A stretch of 55,841 nucleotides of DNA from positions 81,632 through 137,472 of the forward strand of contig CACOQX010000001.1 in assembly GCA_902629465.1 (NCBI GenBank), written 5' to 3'. The notes beneath the pieces were generated by a model. It worked only from the letters and a program-made list of their open reading frames with translations. It was not told where the DNA came from and did no database searches. This stretch comes from an uncultured SAR86 cluster bacterium. Its GTDB lineage: Bacteria > Pseudomonadota > Gammaproteobacteria > Magnimaribacterales > AG-339-G14. Each line of letters starts with the position of its first letter. Position 1 is the first letter of the stretch. Shown here piece by piece: positions 1 through 9,020 of the stretch. Made by a program: the position numbers and the translations under genes.

Positions 1-24
1 TACGTGCCAATTATTATTCATAAT

Positions 25-723
25 TTAAATTATATATGATTCAATTTTTTTTATCATTTTAGGAATATTCTTTGAGGAAGTTAATTCTCTCCCCAAAACA
101 ATATAGTCACTACCATTTTTTAAAGCTTCCTTTAGAGTTGCCACTCTAGATTGATCATTGTTATTCTGATTAATTCTTATACCTGGAGTTACTGTTACAA
201 AATCTTTACCAAAATTTTTTTTGATTTCTAGTACTTCATTTGCTGAACAGACTATGCCATCAATTTTATTTTGCCTTGCAGTGAAAGATAAAATTTTAAC
301 TAACTCGGGTATTTGAACTCTAAAACCCATTTTTTTAATATCATTTCTATCAAGGCTAGTGAGAACAGTAACTCCAATTAAAAGAGCTTCACTTTTTGCT
401 GAATCTTTTGCTTCTCTTGCAGCCTGTATCATTTCCTCTCCGCCGAGAAGATGAATGTTTGTCATCCAGACTTTTTGATTGAGTAAATTCTTCATAGCTT
501 TGAAAACAGTATTGGGTATATCATGAAGTTTTAAATCTAAAAAAATATCAAAACCTTTTTCACTCAAATTTTCCAGAATTTTAGGCCCCTCGCTGGCATA
601 TAGTTGTTTTCCAATCTTCAATCTAAAAATATCTGGATCTAAAACTTTTACAATAGACCTAGCTTCCTCTAAGGAATCAAAATCAAGTGCTACTATAATT
701 TGTTTGGGTTTAAGGATTTTCAT
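25..723 (-). CDS. pyrF: Orotidine 5'-phosphate decarboxylase
   Basis: Catalyses the last step of UMP synthesis, decarboxylating OMP to UMP in the cytosol. The 232-residue TIM-barrel protein is the usual length. It opens with the family's beta-1 Asp (IIVALDF, about residue 14), carries the catalytic DxKLHD-type motif (DLKLHDIPNT, about residues 63-72), and ends with the phosphate-binding VTPGIR and IVLGRELT segments. It is the last gene of the minus-strand run and its start overlaps the end of lapA by 14 bases, so it is probably translationally coupled. In E. coli lapB lies between lapA and pyrF; here it does not. Bases 1-24 downstream hold no recognisable gene or terminator. Confidence 0.97.
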   Translation of the reverse strand: MKILKPKQIIVALDFDSLEEARSIVKVLDPDIFRLKIGKQLYASEGPKILENLSEKGFDIFLDLKLHDIPNTVFKAMKNLLNQKVWMTNIHLLGGEEMIQAAREAKDSAKSEALLIGVTVLTSLDRNDIKKMGFRVQIPELVKILSFTARQNKIDGIVCSANEVLEIKKNFGKDFVTVTPGIRINQNNNDQSRVATLKEALKNGSDYIVLGRELTSSKNIPKMIKKIESYII

Positions 724-949
724 CTTTTTTTTCAGAAACTTTTGAATTTCGTCTGACTAATCTAGGCAACTGAAAAATTAAGGAAATAATTGCTCCAATA
801 AGAACAGAAGAAACCATGGAAAATCCGACAGTTATTCCTTCAATTTTCACAAAGTATAAATCCAAGACGATCATACCTGAGTTAAGATTAGAAAATAAAA
901 AAAAGAAAGTGATAAAAAGGATTAATAAAATGAAATAAAAATATTTCAT
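710..949 (-). CDS. lapA: LapA-domain inner-membrane protein
   Basis: Small inner-membrane protein of the LapA (DUF1049) family, linked in E. coli to lipopolysaccharide assembly. The 79 residues contain two hydrophobic segments (about 3-21 and 39-61) separated by a short polar stretch with the family-like LDLYFV, then a basic, charged cytoplasmic tail. It lies 19 bases after ihfB, which matches the rpsA-ihfB-lapA order of other gammaproteobacteria. Its usual partner LapB, a TPR/rubredoxin protein that controls LpxC turnover, is not adjacent. Assignment rests on topology plus position because the family is short and weakly conserved. Confidence 0.85.
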   Translation of the reverse strand: MKYFYFILLILFITFFFLFSNLNSGMIVLDLYFVKIEGITVGFSMVSSVLIGAIISLIFQLPRLVRRNSKVSEKKDENP

Positions 950-968
950 TTAGATATTTTAACACATT

Positions 969-1244
969 CTAATTGACTCTTTGTTTCAATAATTTTGAAG
1001 CTCTAAAATATGGAATAGACCTTTTCGGAAGCTCTATAGACTCGCCTGATTTTGGATTTCTGGCTCTAATGGACTTTCTATCTCTGACACAGAAAGAACC
1101 AAAGCCTCTAATTTCAACTCTATTTCTTCTTTTTAGCGATTCTGCAATCGCATTTTGGATTAAATCAACTGAAAGGTTTATATCTATCTCGTTGTAATCC
1201 TCAAGGTTCTTAGAAAGTAAAGAAATAAAATCGGATTTTTTCAT
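969..1244 (-). CDS. ihfB: Integration host factor subunit beta
   Basis: Nucleoid-associated DNA-bending protein of the HU/IHF family; it forms a heterodimer with IhfA, which is not in this window. At 91 residues it is full length. The beta-arm signature is clear: RGFGSF (about 45-50), then RARNPKSG (about 60-67) with the Pro that intercalates into DNA. The start codon directly follows the rpsA stop with no spacer, so the two are almost certainly co-transcribed and coupled. The position after rpsA is the standard proteobacterial place for the beta subunit and supports this call over HU. Confidence 0.95.
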   Translation of the reverse strand: MKKSDFISLLSKNLEDYNEIDINLSVDLIQNAIAESLKRRNRVEIRGFGSFCVRDRKSIRARNPKSGESIELPKRSIPYFRASKLLKQRVN

Positions 1245-2918
1245 TTAGTCCTTTGAGGAATCACTTAATTCTTCTTGGATGAGATCTCCGATTGAAGTTT
1301 TAGTTTCTGATTCAATTTTTTTGTTCTTGGAAATATTTTCTTTAATGAGCTCTTTTTCTTGAGACCTTTCCAAAGCAAAGATAGATAGGTTCACTTGTCT
1401 GTTCTTTCTGTCAATTGATGTTACAAGAGAACTTATGCTATCTCCTTCTGAGGGAAGATTATCTTTGAATTCTTTGCTCTTAATTTTTCCGATAACATCT
1501 TCGGCCAAATTGACGAAAATCAAGTCTTCTCCAATTGAACTCACTGAACCAGTTAATTCTGTTCCTTTTGGATTATTTTTAGCAAAGGAATCGAAAACAT
1601 CCTCAGAAAGTTGTTTGACTCCCAAAGATATCCTCTCTTTGTGAGGGTCTATTCCAAGAATAACTGCTTCTACTTCTTGTCCCTTTACATAAGATTTGAC
1701 TGCCTCTTCTTCAGATTGATTCCAAGAGAGATCTGATAGATGAACAAGACCATCGATATTTCCATCTAGACCTATGAACATTCCAAAATCTGTAATTGAT
1801 CTTACCTCGCCTTTAACGACATCTCCTAAGCTGTTGTTCTCAGAAAAAGTGAGCCAAGGATTTTCTTGGCACTGCTTCATTCCAAGAGAAACTCTTCTTT
1901 TTTCAATATCGATTTCTAAGACCATGACATCAACTTCATCACCTAAAGAAACTACTTTAGATGGATGGATACTTTTGTTAGTCCAGTCAATTTCGGAAAT
2001 ATGAACCAATCCTTCCGTATTTGAATCTAATTCTGCAAAAAAACCATATTCAGCAATGCTTGAGACTTTAGCTTTATGAATTGAATTAATTGGAAAAGTT
2101 TCCTTTATGTTTTCCCAAGGATCACTTGATAATTGTTTTAGTCCAAGAGAAATTCTCAACTTTTCTTTGTCAAAGTTTGTTACTTTGAAATCAAGCTTAT
2201 CGCCAACATTTAAAACTTCAGAGGGATGATTTATTCTTTTCCATGTAATATCGGTGATATGAAGTAAGCCGTCAACTCCGCCTAGATCGACAAATGCGCC
2301 ATATTCAGTTAAATTTTTAACTGTTCCGGAAATCAATGAGCCTTCTTGAATAGTAGCAAAAATCTTTTCCCTTTCTTCTGAATTCAAATCTTCTTGAACT
2401 GCTTTTCTAGATAAGACTACGTTGCTCTTCTCTTTATCAAGCTTTATTACCTTGAAATCTTGAAAAGTTTTTTCTAGATGATCAAAGCTATCCAAAGGTC
2501 TCGAATCTACTAAAGATCCTGGAAGAAAAGCTCTTACGCCTGCAACATCAACAGTCATGCCGCCTCGAACTTTTCCAGAAATATAACCCTTGATCAATGC
2601 TCCAGTTTCTAGAGCTTCTTCAAGGTTTTTCCAACTTTCATCATGCATTGCTCTTATCCTAGAAACTCTTGTAGAGCCATGTCCGTCTTCTACAGCTTCA
2701 AGTGATACTTTAACTTCGTCACCTATTGATAGCTCCCCGTCAACTTCATCTGCTAAAAATTCTGTTCTAGGAATTAGGGATTCAGATTTCAAACCAACGT
2801 GGACTGTAACCCAATCTGAAGTTAAATCTACTATCACTCCAGAGATAAGTGCTCCTTGTTCAAAATCCAAAGTTGTGAGACTTTCGTCTAAAAGTTTTTC
2901 AAATGCTGTTTCTGTCAT
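1245..2918 (-). CDS. rpsA: 30S ribosomal protein S1
   Basis: Ribosomal protein S1 captures mRNA on the 30S subunit and helps unfold it. The 557-residue length matches the gammaproteobacterial six-domain form. Six S1 (OB-fold) repeats can be followed, with the repeated pattern of G.FV.L....GL.HISD near residues 200-225, 287-310 and 373-396; the first two and the last are more divergent, as usual. The tail is charged and low in complexity. The start overlaps the end of cmk by 4 bases. S1 matters more than usual here because several genes in the window show poor or no Shine-Dalgarno sequence. Confidence 0.98.
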   Translation of the reverse strand: MTETAFEKLLDESLTTLDFEQGALISGVIVDLTSDWVTVHVGLKSESLIPRTEFLADEVDGELSIGDEVKVSLEAVEDGHGSTRVSRIRAMHDESWKNLEEALETGALIKGYISGKVRGGMTVDVAGVRAFLPGSLVDSRPLDSFDHLEKTFQDFKVIKLDKEKSNVVLSRKAVQEDLNSEEREKIFATIQEGSLISGTVKNLTEYGAFVDLGGVDGLLHITDITWKRINHPSEVLNVGDKLDFKVTNFDKEKLRISLGLKQLSSDPWENIKETFPINSIHKAKVSSIAEYGFFAELDSNTEGLVHISEIDWTNKSIHPSKVVSLGDEVDVMVLEIDIEKRRVSLGMKQCQENPWLTFSENNSLGDVVKGEVRSITDFGMFIGLDGNIDGLVHLSDLSWNQSEEEAVKSYVKGQEVEAVILGIDPHKERISLGVKQLSEDVFDSFAKNNPKGTELTGSVSSIGEDLIFVNLAEDVIGKIKSKEFKDNLPSEGDSISSLVTSIDRKNRQVNLSIFALERSQEKELIKENISKNKKIESETKTSIGDLIQEELSDSSKD

Positions 2919-3589
2919 AATTTTTTAAAATTCTCCATTACCTTTTCTTCTACCTCCCTAATACTTAAGTTACTTGTATCAATAAGTAGTGAATCATCAG
3001 CAGGTTTTAAAGGAGATATCTTTCTATTTATGTCTTCTTCATCCCTTTGCTGAATTTGCTCTAAAAGGTCGTGCATGATAACGCTCATACCCTTTTCTTT
3101 CAACTGATTAGCTCTTCTTTCTGCTCTAACTTCAGGAGATGCTTGAAGGAATACTTTTAAGGCTGCTTCAGGAAAAATAATGGTTCCCATATCTCTACCG
3201 TCTGCAATAAGACCTTTTTCTGAATCATAAGCATCCCTTTGAATTTTAATTATCGCGTTTCTTATTTCTGTTTCCTTAGCAAGTTCCGATGCTCTAGATG
3301 CTATATTTTCATTTCTAAGGTCTTTTCCTAAAATCTTATCGTTCAGCTCTATTTCACAAATACTCTCGTTAAGATTGGTAATAAGTTTGATTTTTGATTT
3401 TTTTAGAAATTGGACAATTTCTTGCGAAGTTTCTAATCCTTCATTCGAACTCAAATATCCGACAAGTCTATAAAGAAGACCGCTATCAAGAACATTCCAC
3501 TCAAGCCTTTCAGCTAACGAAAATGCTAGAGTCCCTTTTCCTACTCCACTAGGGCCATCTATAGTTATTATATTTTTAACTAATTTCAA
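2915..3589 (-). CDS. cmk: Cytidylate kinase
   Basis: Phosphorylates CMP and dCMP with ATP. The P-loop is GPSGVGKGT near the N terminus, followed by the NMP-binding regions DSGLLYR and ADGRDMGT, the latter a cmk hallmark. There is no in-frame ATG before the P-loop. I chose TTG at 3589, giving an N terminus MKLVKNIITIDG that matches E. coli in length, with a GGA about 8 bases upstream; TTG at 3601 adds four residues. Either start overlaps the end of aroA (14 or 26 bases). The cmk-rpsA pairing is typical of Proteobacteria. Confidence 0.95.
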   Translation of the reverse strand: MKLVKNIITIDGPSGVGKGTLAFSLAERLEWNVLDSGLLYRLVGYLSSNEGLETSQEIVQFLKKSKIKLITNLNESICEIELNDKILGKDLRNENIASRASELAKETEIRNAIIKIQRDAYDSEKGLIADGRDMGTIIFPEAALKVFLQASPEVRAERRANQLKEKGMSVIMHDLLEQIQQRDEEDINRKISPLKPADDSLLIDTSNLSIREVEEKVMENFKKL

Positions 3590-4883
3590 AATTACATCCA
3601 AGCTTTTTACCCAGTTCTATGAACTCTGGAAAAGACGTATTAATGCTTTCTGGTGAGGCGATTTCAATAGAAGAATTACTATTCAAGCCAGCTATAGCAA
3701 AAGACATTGCAATTCTATGGTCATAGTAAGTCTCAGCTAAAAAATTTGGTGATTTATAGTCTTTGCCCATACCTTCAATACAAAAAACATTGCCATCCAA
3801 AAAATTTTTTATCCTCATTTTATTTAGACCGTCTTGCATAGCTTTCAGCCTATCACTTTCTTTATGTTTTAATTCTTCTATATCTATGAAACTTGAGATG
3901 CCCTCTGCAAAACAACTAGCTATAAATAATATAGGAAGTTCATCAATTAAATTCGGTACATCATCTGGTGTCACTTCACAGGGATTTAGAACAGAACTCT
4001 TTATATTCAAATCTGCAATAGGCTCTTTCCCAAATAAAGAGTGATTAAATACTTGGATATCCCCACCCATTTCCATTAATTTATCCAAAAGTGCAATTCG
4101 AGAAGGATTCATGCCAACTTCTTTGAGGGTAATATCAGAATTTTTTGAAATTAAAGCTGCAACAATAAAGAAAGCAGAAGATGAAAAGTCTCCGGGTATT
4201 TCTATATTTTGAGAAGTAAATTTATCTGTTTCTTTTAAATAAGTTTCTTTTTCAGAATAGGTAATGTTTGCTCCATAATATTCAAACATCCTTTCAGTAT
4301 GATCTCTTGATATGGATTTTTCTATAATTTTTGTATCGCCTTGTGCGCCTAAACTGGCAAATAAAATTGCAGATTTTACTTGGGCACTTGCTACTGGCAT
4401 CCTGTAATTTATTCCGTATATTTTCTTAGAGGGAATTATTCGCAAGGGAAGAGTATCTTCCTTTGAGCCAGATATGTTCGCTCCCATCTTTGATAAGGGA
4501 TCTATTATTCTTTTCATTGGTCTTTTGGAAAGGGATTCGTCTCCGATAAGACTCGAAGAAAAATTCTGTATTGATAATAATCCAGACATTAGTCTTATAC
4601 CTGTTCCGGAATTTCCAAAATAAAGTTGGTTTTCAGATGCTTCTAATCCTCTAAATCCTTTGCCTTCTACTTTATAAAACTCGTTTTCCTTTATGATATT
4701 TATCCCAAGTTGTTTTAGAGAGTTAAGAGTATTAATTACATCTTCACTTTCTTGAAGATTAGAAATATTAGATGTGCCATCTGAAATGGAAGCGCATATC
4801 AATGCTCTATGAGATATAGACTTATCTCCTGGAATTTTTATTTCACCATGGAGTCCTTCGGCAGATTTAGAAATGAGTTTCAT
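3576..4883 (-). CDS. aroA: 3-phosphoshikimate 1-carboxyvinyltransferase (EPSP synthase)
   Basis: Joins shikimate 3-phosphate and PEP to form EPSP, the sixth step of the shikimate pathway and the target of glyphosate. The 435 residues show GDKSISHRALI (about 19-29), GNSGTGIRLM (about 90-99), the SAQVKSAILFA segment (about 166-176) and the late SDRLKAM motif. The GNSGTGIR loop, with Ala absent after GT, looks more like class II enzymes than E. coli AroA. The start overlaps the end of tyrA by 4 bases. In Pseudomonas the two genes are fused; here they are separate but coupled. Confidence 0.97.
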   Translation of the reverse strand: MKLISKSAEGLHGEIKIPGDKSISHRALICASISDGTSNISNLQESEDVINTLNSLKQLGINIIKENEFYKVEGKGFRGLEASENQLYFGNSGTGIRLMSGLLSIQNFSSSLIGDESLSKRPMKRIIDPLSKMGANISGSKEDTLPLRIIPSKKIYGINYRMPVASAQVKSAILFASLGAQGDTKIIEKSISRDHTERMFEYYGANITYSEKETYLKETDKFTSQNIEIPGDFSSSAFFIVAALISKNSDITLKEVGMNPSRIALLDKLMEMGGDIQVFNHSLFGKEPIADLNIKSSVLNPCEVTPDDVPNLIDELPILFIASCFAEGISSFIDIEELKHKESDRLKAMQDGLNKMRIKNFLDGNVFCIEGMGKDYKSPNFLAETYYDHRIAMSFAIAGLNSNSSIEIASPESINTSFPEFIELGKKLGCNFEIS

Positions 4884-5740
4884 CTGTTTAAAGATTCCTT
4901 CGTCTTTTTGATTTTTTTTAAGTGCCCTTCTAACTTACCATCGTCTTGCAGTATGAATGTTTTAATTTTATTAATTTCTTTTTCAATCTCACTTATATCT
5001 TTTAGTAAGTTATTTTTATTTAGAGAAAAAATATTCTCCCACATCGCTGGATCGCTTTCTGCGATTCTCGTGAAATCTTTTAAGCCTCCTCCTATAAATT
5101 TTTTATACTCAGATGTTTTTCTCTTTGAAAATAAAGAAATCAAGCTAAAAGCCACAACATGGGGAAGATGACTTGTTAAGGAAAATATCTTGTCATGTAA
5201 TTTAAGATCTAGATTATGAGTTTTTGATCCCAATTCGAACCAAAGTTCTTGGCATTTTTGCAATGTAGAATTAGCCAGTCCTTTATGCTTAGAAATTATT
5301 GAAATTTTACCTCTAAACAAGTCTTCATTTGAATTCAAAAATCCGCTTTTTTCAGACCCAGCAATTGGATGAGATAAGATAAATTTTGATTCAAGTCTGT
5401 TCTTTTTGATTATATTTATCAAAGGCCCTTTTACACTAGTACAGTCGGTTACAAAGTCAGCTTTATGAAAAAGATCTAAATATTTGTCAAAATTACGCAG
5501 TAGAATCTTAGGTGGTAAAGCAACAATAACAAAAAGTTTTTTTGTGCTATCAATTTTTTCCAGGCTACCAGTAATGATTTTTGATTTTTTAGCATGATTA
5601 AAATGGGACTTTTTCTTGTCAATTGCTAAAACCTCAAAACCATTTTTTGATAGTCTTTTTGCTACAGAACCTCCAATTAAACCAAGACCAATAATTAAAA
5701 ACTGGATGTTTTTTTTATTTTTTAGAAAGGTCTTTTTCAT
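4880..5740 (-). CDS. tyrA: Prephenate dehydrogenase family protein
   Basis: NAD(P)-dependent oxidative decarboxylation of prephenate (or arogenate) on the way to tyrosine. The 286-residue protein starts with a Rossmann GLGLIGGS motif (about 18-25) and then carries HPIAGSEKSGF, the substrate-binding His region of the family. A helical dimerisation domain fills the C-terminal half. There is no ACT domain and no fused chorismate mutase, so any tyrosine control must act on the core. Its start overlaps the end of hisC by 26 bases. Position in pheA-hisC-tyrA-aroA makes the pathway assignment secure; substrate choice between prephenate and arogenate is open. Confidence 0.94.
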   Translation of the reverse strand: MKKTFLKNKKNIQFLIIGLGLIGGSVAKRLSKNGFEVLAIDKKKSHFNHAKKSKIITGSLEKIDSTKKLFVIVALPPKILLRNFDKYLDLFHKADFVTDCTSVKGPLINIIKKNRLESKFILSHPIAGSEKSGFLNSNEDLFRGKISIISKHKGLANSTLQKCQELWFELGSKTHNLDLKLHDKIFSLTSHLPHVVAFSLISLFSKRKTSEYKKFIGGGLKDFTRIAESDPAMWENIFSLNKNNLLKDISEIEKEINKIKTFILQDDGKLEGHLKKIKKTKESLNR

Positions 5741-6842
5741 AGTCCTCTAATACTTGAAGAAAAAAATCCATCTCCTCTCCAGTACCAATGGAAACCCTCA
5801 GATGCTGAGGCATTTCATATACTTTTAAAGATCTGAGGATAACCCCTTTTTCTAAAAAATATTGAAAAGCATCATCAGAGTCTTGCTTGGCATCAAAAGA
5901 AATAAAATTTCCCCAAGATTCGATAAAGTCGTAATCAAAATTATTGAAGGCTTTTTTTACCCTATCCATACCGGAAGAATTAATTTTTACAGATTTGCTT
6001 ATGTGTTCTTGATCAGAAAGAGCAACTTTTCCCAAATCTAAAGCAAGTGAGTTTGCATTAAAAGGCTGTCTGACTCTATTAAGATAGTCAGACAACTCAG
6101 GATTTGAAACGCAAAAGCCCAATCTTAATGCTGCTAATCCGTGGGCTTTAGAGAAGCTTCGTGAGATGACTAAATTAGGATGATCGTCAATTAATGAAAA
6201 GGGAATATCAAAATCTGAGCCTTCTATATACTCATAATAAGCTTGATCAAGAAAGACCAAGATATCATCAGGTAAATTATTCAAAAAATCTTTAATCTCT
6301 AGAAGAGTTTTTGCTGTTCCAGTAGGATTATTTGGAGAGGCTATAAAAACAACTTTTGTCTTATCATCTATTAAATCTGACATTAATTCTAAATCATGAC
6401 CCCAATTTTTTGCTTTAGATTTAACTGGATGAGCTCCAGTTGCTTTTATGGCTAACGGGTAAATGGCAAAACCATGTTGAGAATAAATTGCTTTTTTTCC
6501 TTCTCCCAAAAAACATCTAGATACAAACTCAATTAAATCATTAGAACCATTACCTATTGTTATTTGGTTCGGATCTACAGAGTATTTTTTTGATATTGCT
6601 TCTTTTAATTCATAAGCATTTCCATCGGGGTATCTGTTTAATTCGGATGAAAAGCTATTCATTTTTCCCTGAAGTAAATCCAAAGCCTTTGGACTTGGTC
6701 CCAAAGGGTTCTCATTACTTGCCAATTTGATCATTTTTTCCAGGCCTAATTTCTTTTGAGTATGTTCTAGCGGCAATCCTGGTTCATATGGTTTTAGTCC
6801 AAGAACACCTTGATTTAGATTTTCTAAAAATGAATTTTTCAT
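5715..6842 (-). CDS. hisC: Histidinol-phosphate / aromatic aminotransferase
   Basis: PLP-dependent fold-type I aminotransferase of the HisC group. The 375 residues include ASNENPLGPSP near residue 40, the PNNPTGT motif (about 165-171), DQAYYEY, and the PLP-lysine motif SRSFSKAHGLAALRLG (about 226-241). It lies 3 bases after pheA and overlaps tyrA. HisC copies in this aromatic cluster often act on phenylpyruvate and 4-hydroxyphenylpyruvate as well as, or instead of, imidazole acetol phosphate; no other histidine gene is beside it. The broad-specificity role is inference from context. Confidence 0.93.
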   Translation of the reverse strand: MKNSFLENLNQGVLGLKPYEPGLPLEHTQKKLGLEKMIKLASNENPLGPSPKALDLLQGKMNSFSSELNRYPDGNAYELKEAISKKYSVDPNQITIGNGSNDLIEFVSRCFLGEGKKAIYSQHGFAIYPLAIKATGAHPVKSKAKNWGHDLELMSDLIDDKTKVVFIASPNNPTGTAKTLLEIKDFLNNLPDDILVFLDQAYYEYIEGSDFDIPFSLIDDHPNLVISRSFSKAHGLAALRLGFCVSNPELSDYLNRVRQPFNANSLALDLGKVALSDQEHISKSVKINSSGMDRVKKAFNNFDYDFIESWGNFISFDAKQDSDDAFQYFLEKGVILRSLKVYEMPQHLRVSIGTGEEMDFFLQVLEDYEKDLSKK

Positions 6843-6845
6843 GAA

Positions 6846-7934
6846 TTAGTAAGCTGCTGGATAGGAACCTAAGACTTTTAGGTCATAACTAACTTTTTGA
6901 AGTTCTTTGAATAATTTTAAAACATTCGTATCTGAGGCATGTCCCGAGAATTCTAAAAAGAAAGAATATTGCCACTTATTTTTCTTAACTGGCCTAGATA
7001 AAATATTTGTGAGATTGATTTTATTCTTATTAACTATCTGTAAAACTTTTAACAAGGCTCCTTGTTCATTTTTTAAACTTAAACTTATTGACGTTTTATC
7101 ATCAAAGGTTTTTCCTGGAAATTCGTTTCCAATCACTAAGAACCTCGTTGTGTTGGTTATTTGATCTTGAATTTTTTCTTTCAATAAATTTAATGAATAT
7201 ATCTCAGATATTTGTTTTGGTCCTATAGAGCCTTTTCCTGATTTATTCTTAATCAGCTGGGCTGCTTTGGCAGAACTCTCAGTTTCGACAATCTTAGCTC
7301 TAGGAAGATTTTTACTTAGCCAGTTACGACATTGCGCAATAGCTTGAGGATGTCCATAAATGGTATTAAGTTTATTTATATTTTTTTCAGATGAAATAAG
7401 ACAGTGCTCTACAGGTAATTCCAATTCTGAACAAATTTTTAAATTACTTTCTATGAGATTATCTAAAGATTGATTCACCATACCTTCTATTGAATTTTCA
7501 AAAGGTAACATTCCATAGGAATTTTTGTTTTTGGCTACTTCTTTAAAAATATCTCTAATATTTCGTGTTTCTACCTTTTCAACAGAGCTTCCAAAATGCG
7601 TTGTTGTTGCAATTTCTGAAAAAGTACCTTTAGGACCTAAATAATAAACTTTAATTTTTTTTTCAAGGGTAAAGCATGCAGAAATAATTTCTTTGAAAAT
7701 AAATTTAATATTTTCCGCAGGGATAGAACTTTTGTTTTTCTTTTGCAGAGTCTTAATTAAACTTGCTTCTCTATCTGGCCTGTAGAATGTTTTATCGCCT
7801 GATTTCTTTTTTATTTTTCCAGCATTTATAACAAGCTTGGATCTTTCGTGGATGAGGTTTAGAAGTTTTTGGTCAATTTGATCAATTTCTTTTCTATTCT
7901 CAGTTAGATCTTTTGGTAGATTTTTTTCAGCCAT
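6846..7934 (-). CDS. pheA: Bifunctional chorismate mutase / prephenate dehydratase
   Basis: Converts chorismate to prephenate and then phenylpyruvate for phenylalanine. Three parts are visible: an AroQ chorismate mutase helix bundle (about 5-85, with a catalytic-type LLNLIHERSKLV), a prephenate dehydratase domain (YLGPKGTFSE, FENSIEGMVNQ, and the TTRFLVIG end motif), and a C-terminal ACT domain. The ACT segment has QGALLKVL but reads LSRP where enterobacterial PheA has ESRP. I chose ATG at 7934 (362 aa), overlapping serC by 8 bases; the upstream in-frame alternative at 7946 is TTG. Confidence 0.96.
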   Translation of the reverse strand: MAEKNLPKDLTENRKEIDQIDQKLLNLIHERSKLVINAGKIKKKSGDKTFYRPDREASLIKTLQKKNKSSIPAENIKFIFKEIISACFTLEKKIKVYYLGPKGTFSEIATTTHFGSSVEKVETRNIRDIFKEVAKNKNSYGMLPFENSIEGMVNQSLDNLIESNLKICSELELPVEHCLISSEKNINKLNTIYGHPQAIAQCRNWLSKNLPRAKIVETESSAKAAQLIKNKSGKGSIGPKQISEIYSLNLLKEKIQDQITNTTRFLVIGNEFPGKTFDDKTSISLSLKNEQGALLKVLQIVNKNKINLTNILSRPVKKNKWQYSFFLEFSGHASDTNVLKLFKELQKVSYDLKVLGSYPAAY

Positions 7935-9009
7935 TATTTTTTTCAAATTCCTTCATAAAATCTATTAAAGCATCTACTCCCTCTTCCGGAACTCCATTGT
8001 AAATACTTGCCCTCATACCACCAACAGATCTGTGACCGGCAAGGTTTAATAATCCGTTACCTTCAGACTCTTCTAAGAATTTATTGTTTAAAGAATCATC
8101 CCCCAAAAGAAATGGAACATTCATTAGAGATCTAGATTCTTTATCAACATCATTTTTATAAAAATCGCTTTGGTCGATATAAGAGTAAAGTTTGTTAGCT
8201 TTTGACTCATTAACATTCTTTTGGTTCGAAAGACCTCCATTCTTTTTTAGCCATTTAAAAACCATACCCGATAAGTACCATGCAAATGTAGGCGGAGTGT
8301 TATACATTGAATCAGAATCAGCATAAGTCTTATATTGCATCATAGCTGGCAAATTATCTTTTTCCTTCAGAAGTTCTTTTTTTATAACAATAATGGCCAG
8401 TCCAGAAGGACCAATATTTTTTTGAGCCCCCGCATATAGCATACTGAATTTTGTAACATCGAGAGGCTCGGAAAGAATACAAGAAGAGCAATCTGCAATA
8501 AGATTTTTCTTTGGAAGATTATCTAGCTTTCTAAGACAAACTCCATCGATTGTTTCGTTCAATACAAGATGAGTGAAAATAGAATTAGGATGGATTTTCC
8601 AAGTATCTGGTTTTGGGTATTTTTTGTAAGATAAATCTGCTGAAGATGCAGAAATTTCTACCTGTCCAAATTTCTTTGCTTCCTTAATTGCTTTCTTAGA
8701 CCACTGCCCAACATCAAGATAACTGCATAAAGCTTGATTATTCTCTAAGAAATTCATTGGAATCATTGAAAATTGAAGAGAAGCGCCTCCCTGTATAAAG
8801 AGAACGTCGTAGTCATCATTTATTTCCATTAAATCGATGAAATCCTGTTTTGCAGTTTCAGCGATCTCGACAAACTCTTTACTTCTATGGCTCATTTCCA
8901 TAACGGATAAACCTTTTCCTTGCCAATCAGGTATTTCAGCTTTTAGTTGATCCAAAACTTCATTTGGAAGTGCTGCAGGTCCTGCACAAAAGTTGTAATT
9001 TCTTGACAT
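7927..9009 (-). CDS. serC: Phosphoserine aminotransferase
   Basis: PLP enzyme that transaminates 3-phosphohydroxypyruvate to phosphoserine and can serve pyridoxine synthesis. The 360 residues begin with NFCAGPAALP, the family signature, followed by EMSHRSKEF and IQGGASLQF. The PLP-lysine region is YAGAQKNIGPSGL (about 192-204). The C-terminal HRSVGGMRASIYN is also diagnostic. It starts 11 bases after gyrA and overlaps pheA, the standard gammaproteobacterial order. No unusual residues were seen. Confidence 0.97.
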   Translation of the reverse strand: MSRNYNFCAGPAALPNEVLDQLKAEIPDWQGKGLSVMEMSHRSKEFVEIAETAKQDFIDLMEINDDYDVLFIQGGASLQFSMIPMNFLENNQALCSYLDVGQWSKKAIKEAKKFGQVEISASSADLSYKKYPKPDTWKIHPNSIFTHLVLNETIDGVCLRKLDNLPKKNLIADCSSCILSEPLDVTKFSMLYAGAQKNIGPSGLAIIVIKKELLKEKDNLPAMMQYKTYADSDSMYNTPPTFAWYLSGMVFKWLKKNGGLSNQKNVNESKANKLYSYIDQSDFYKNDVDKESRSLMNVPFLLGDDSLNNKFLEESEGNGLLNLAGHRSVGGMRASIYNGVPEEGVDALIDFMKEFEKNNG

Positions 9010-9020
9010 AATTAAATTAT

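Noticed and set aside
973..2928. Plus-strand open frames opposite ihfB and rpsA (for example 973-1197, 1435-1644, 2590-2928)
   Set aside because: They lie wholly inside conserved minus-strand genes, carry no recognisable domain and have Ser/Phe-rich composition typical of antisense frames.
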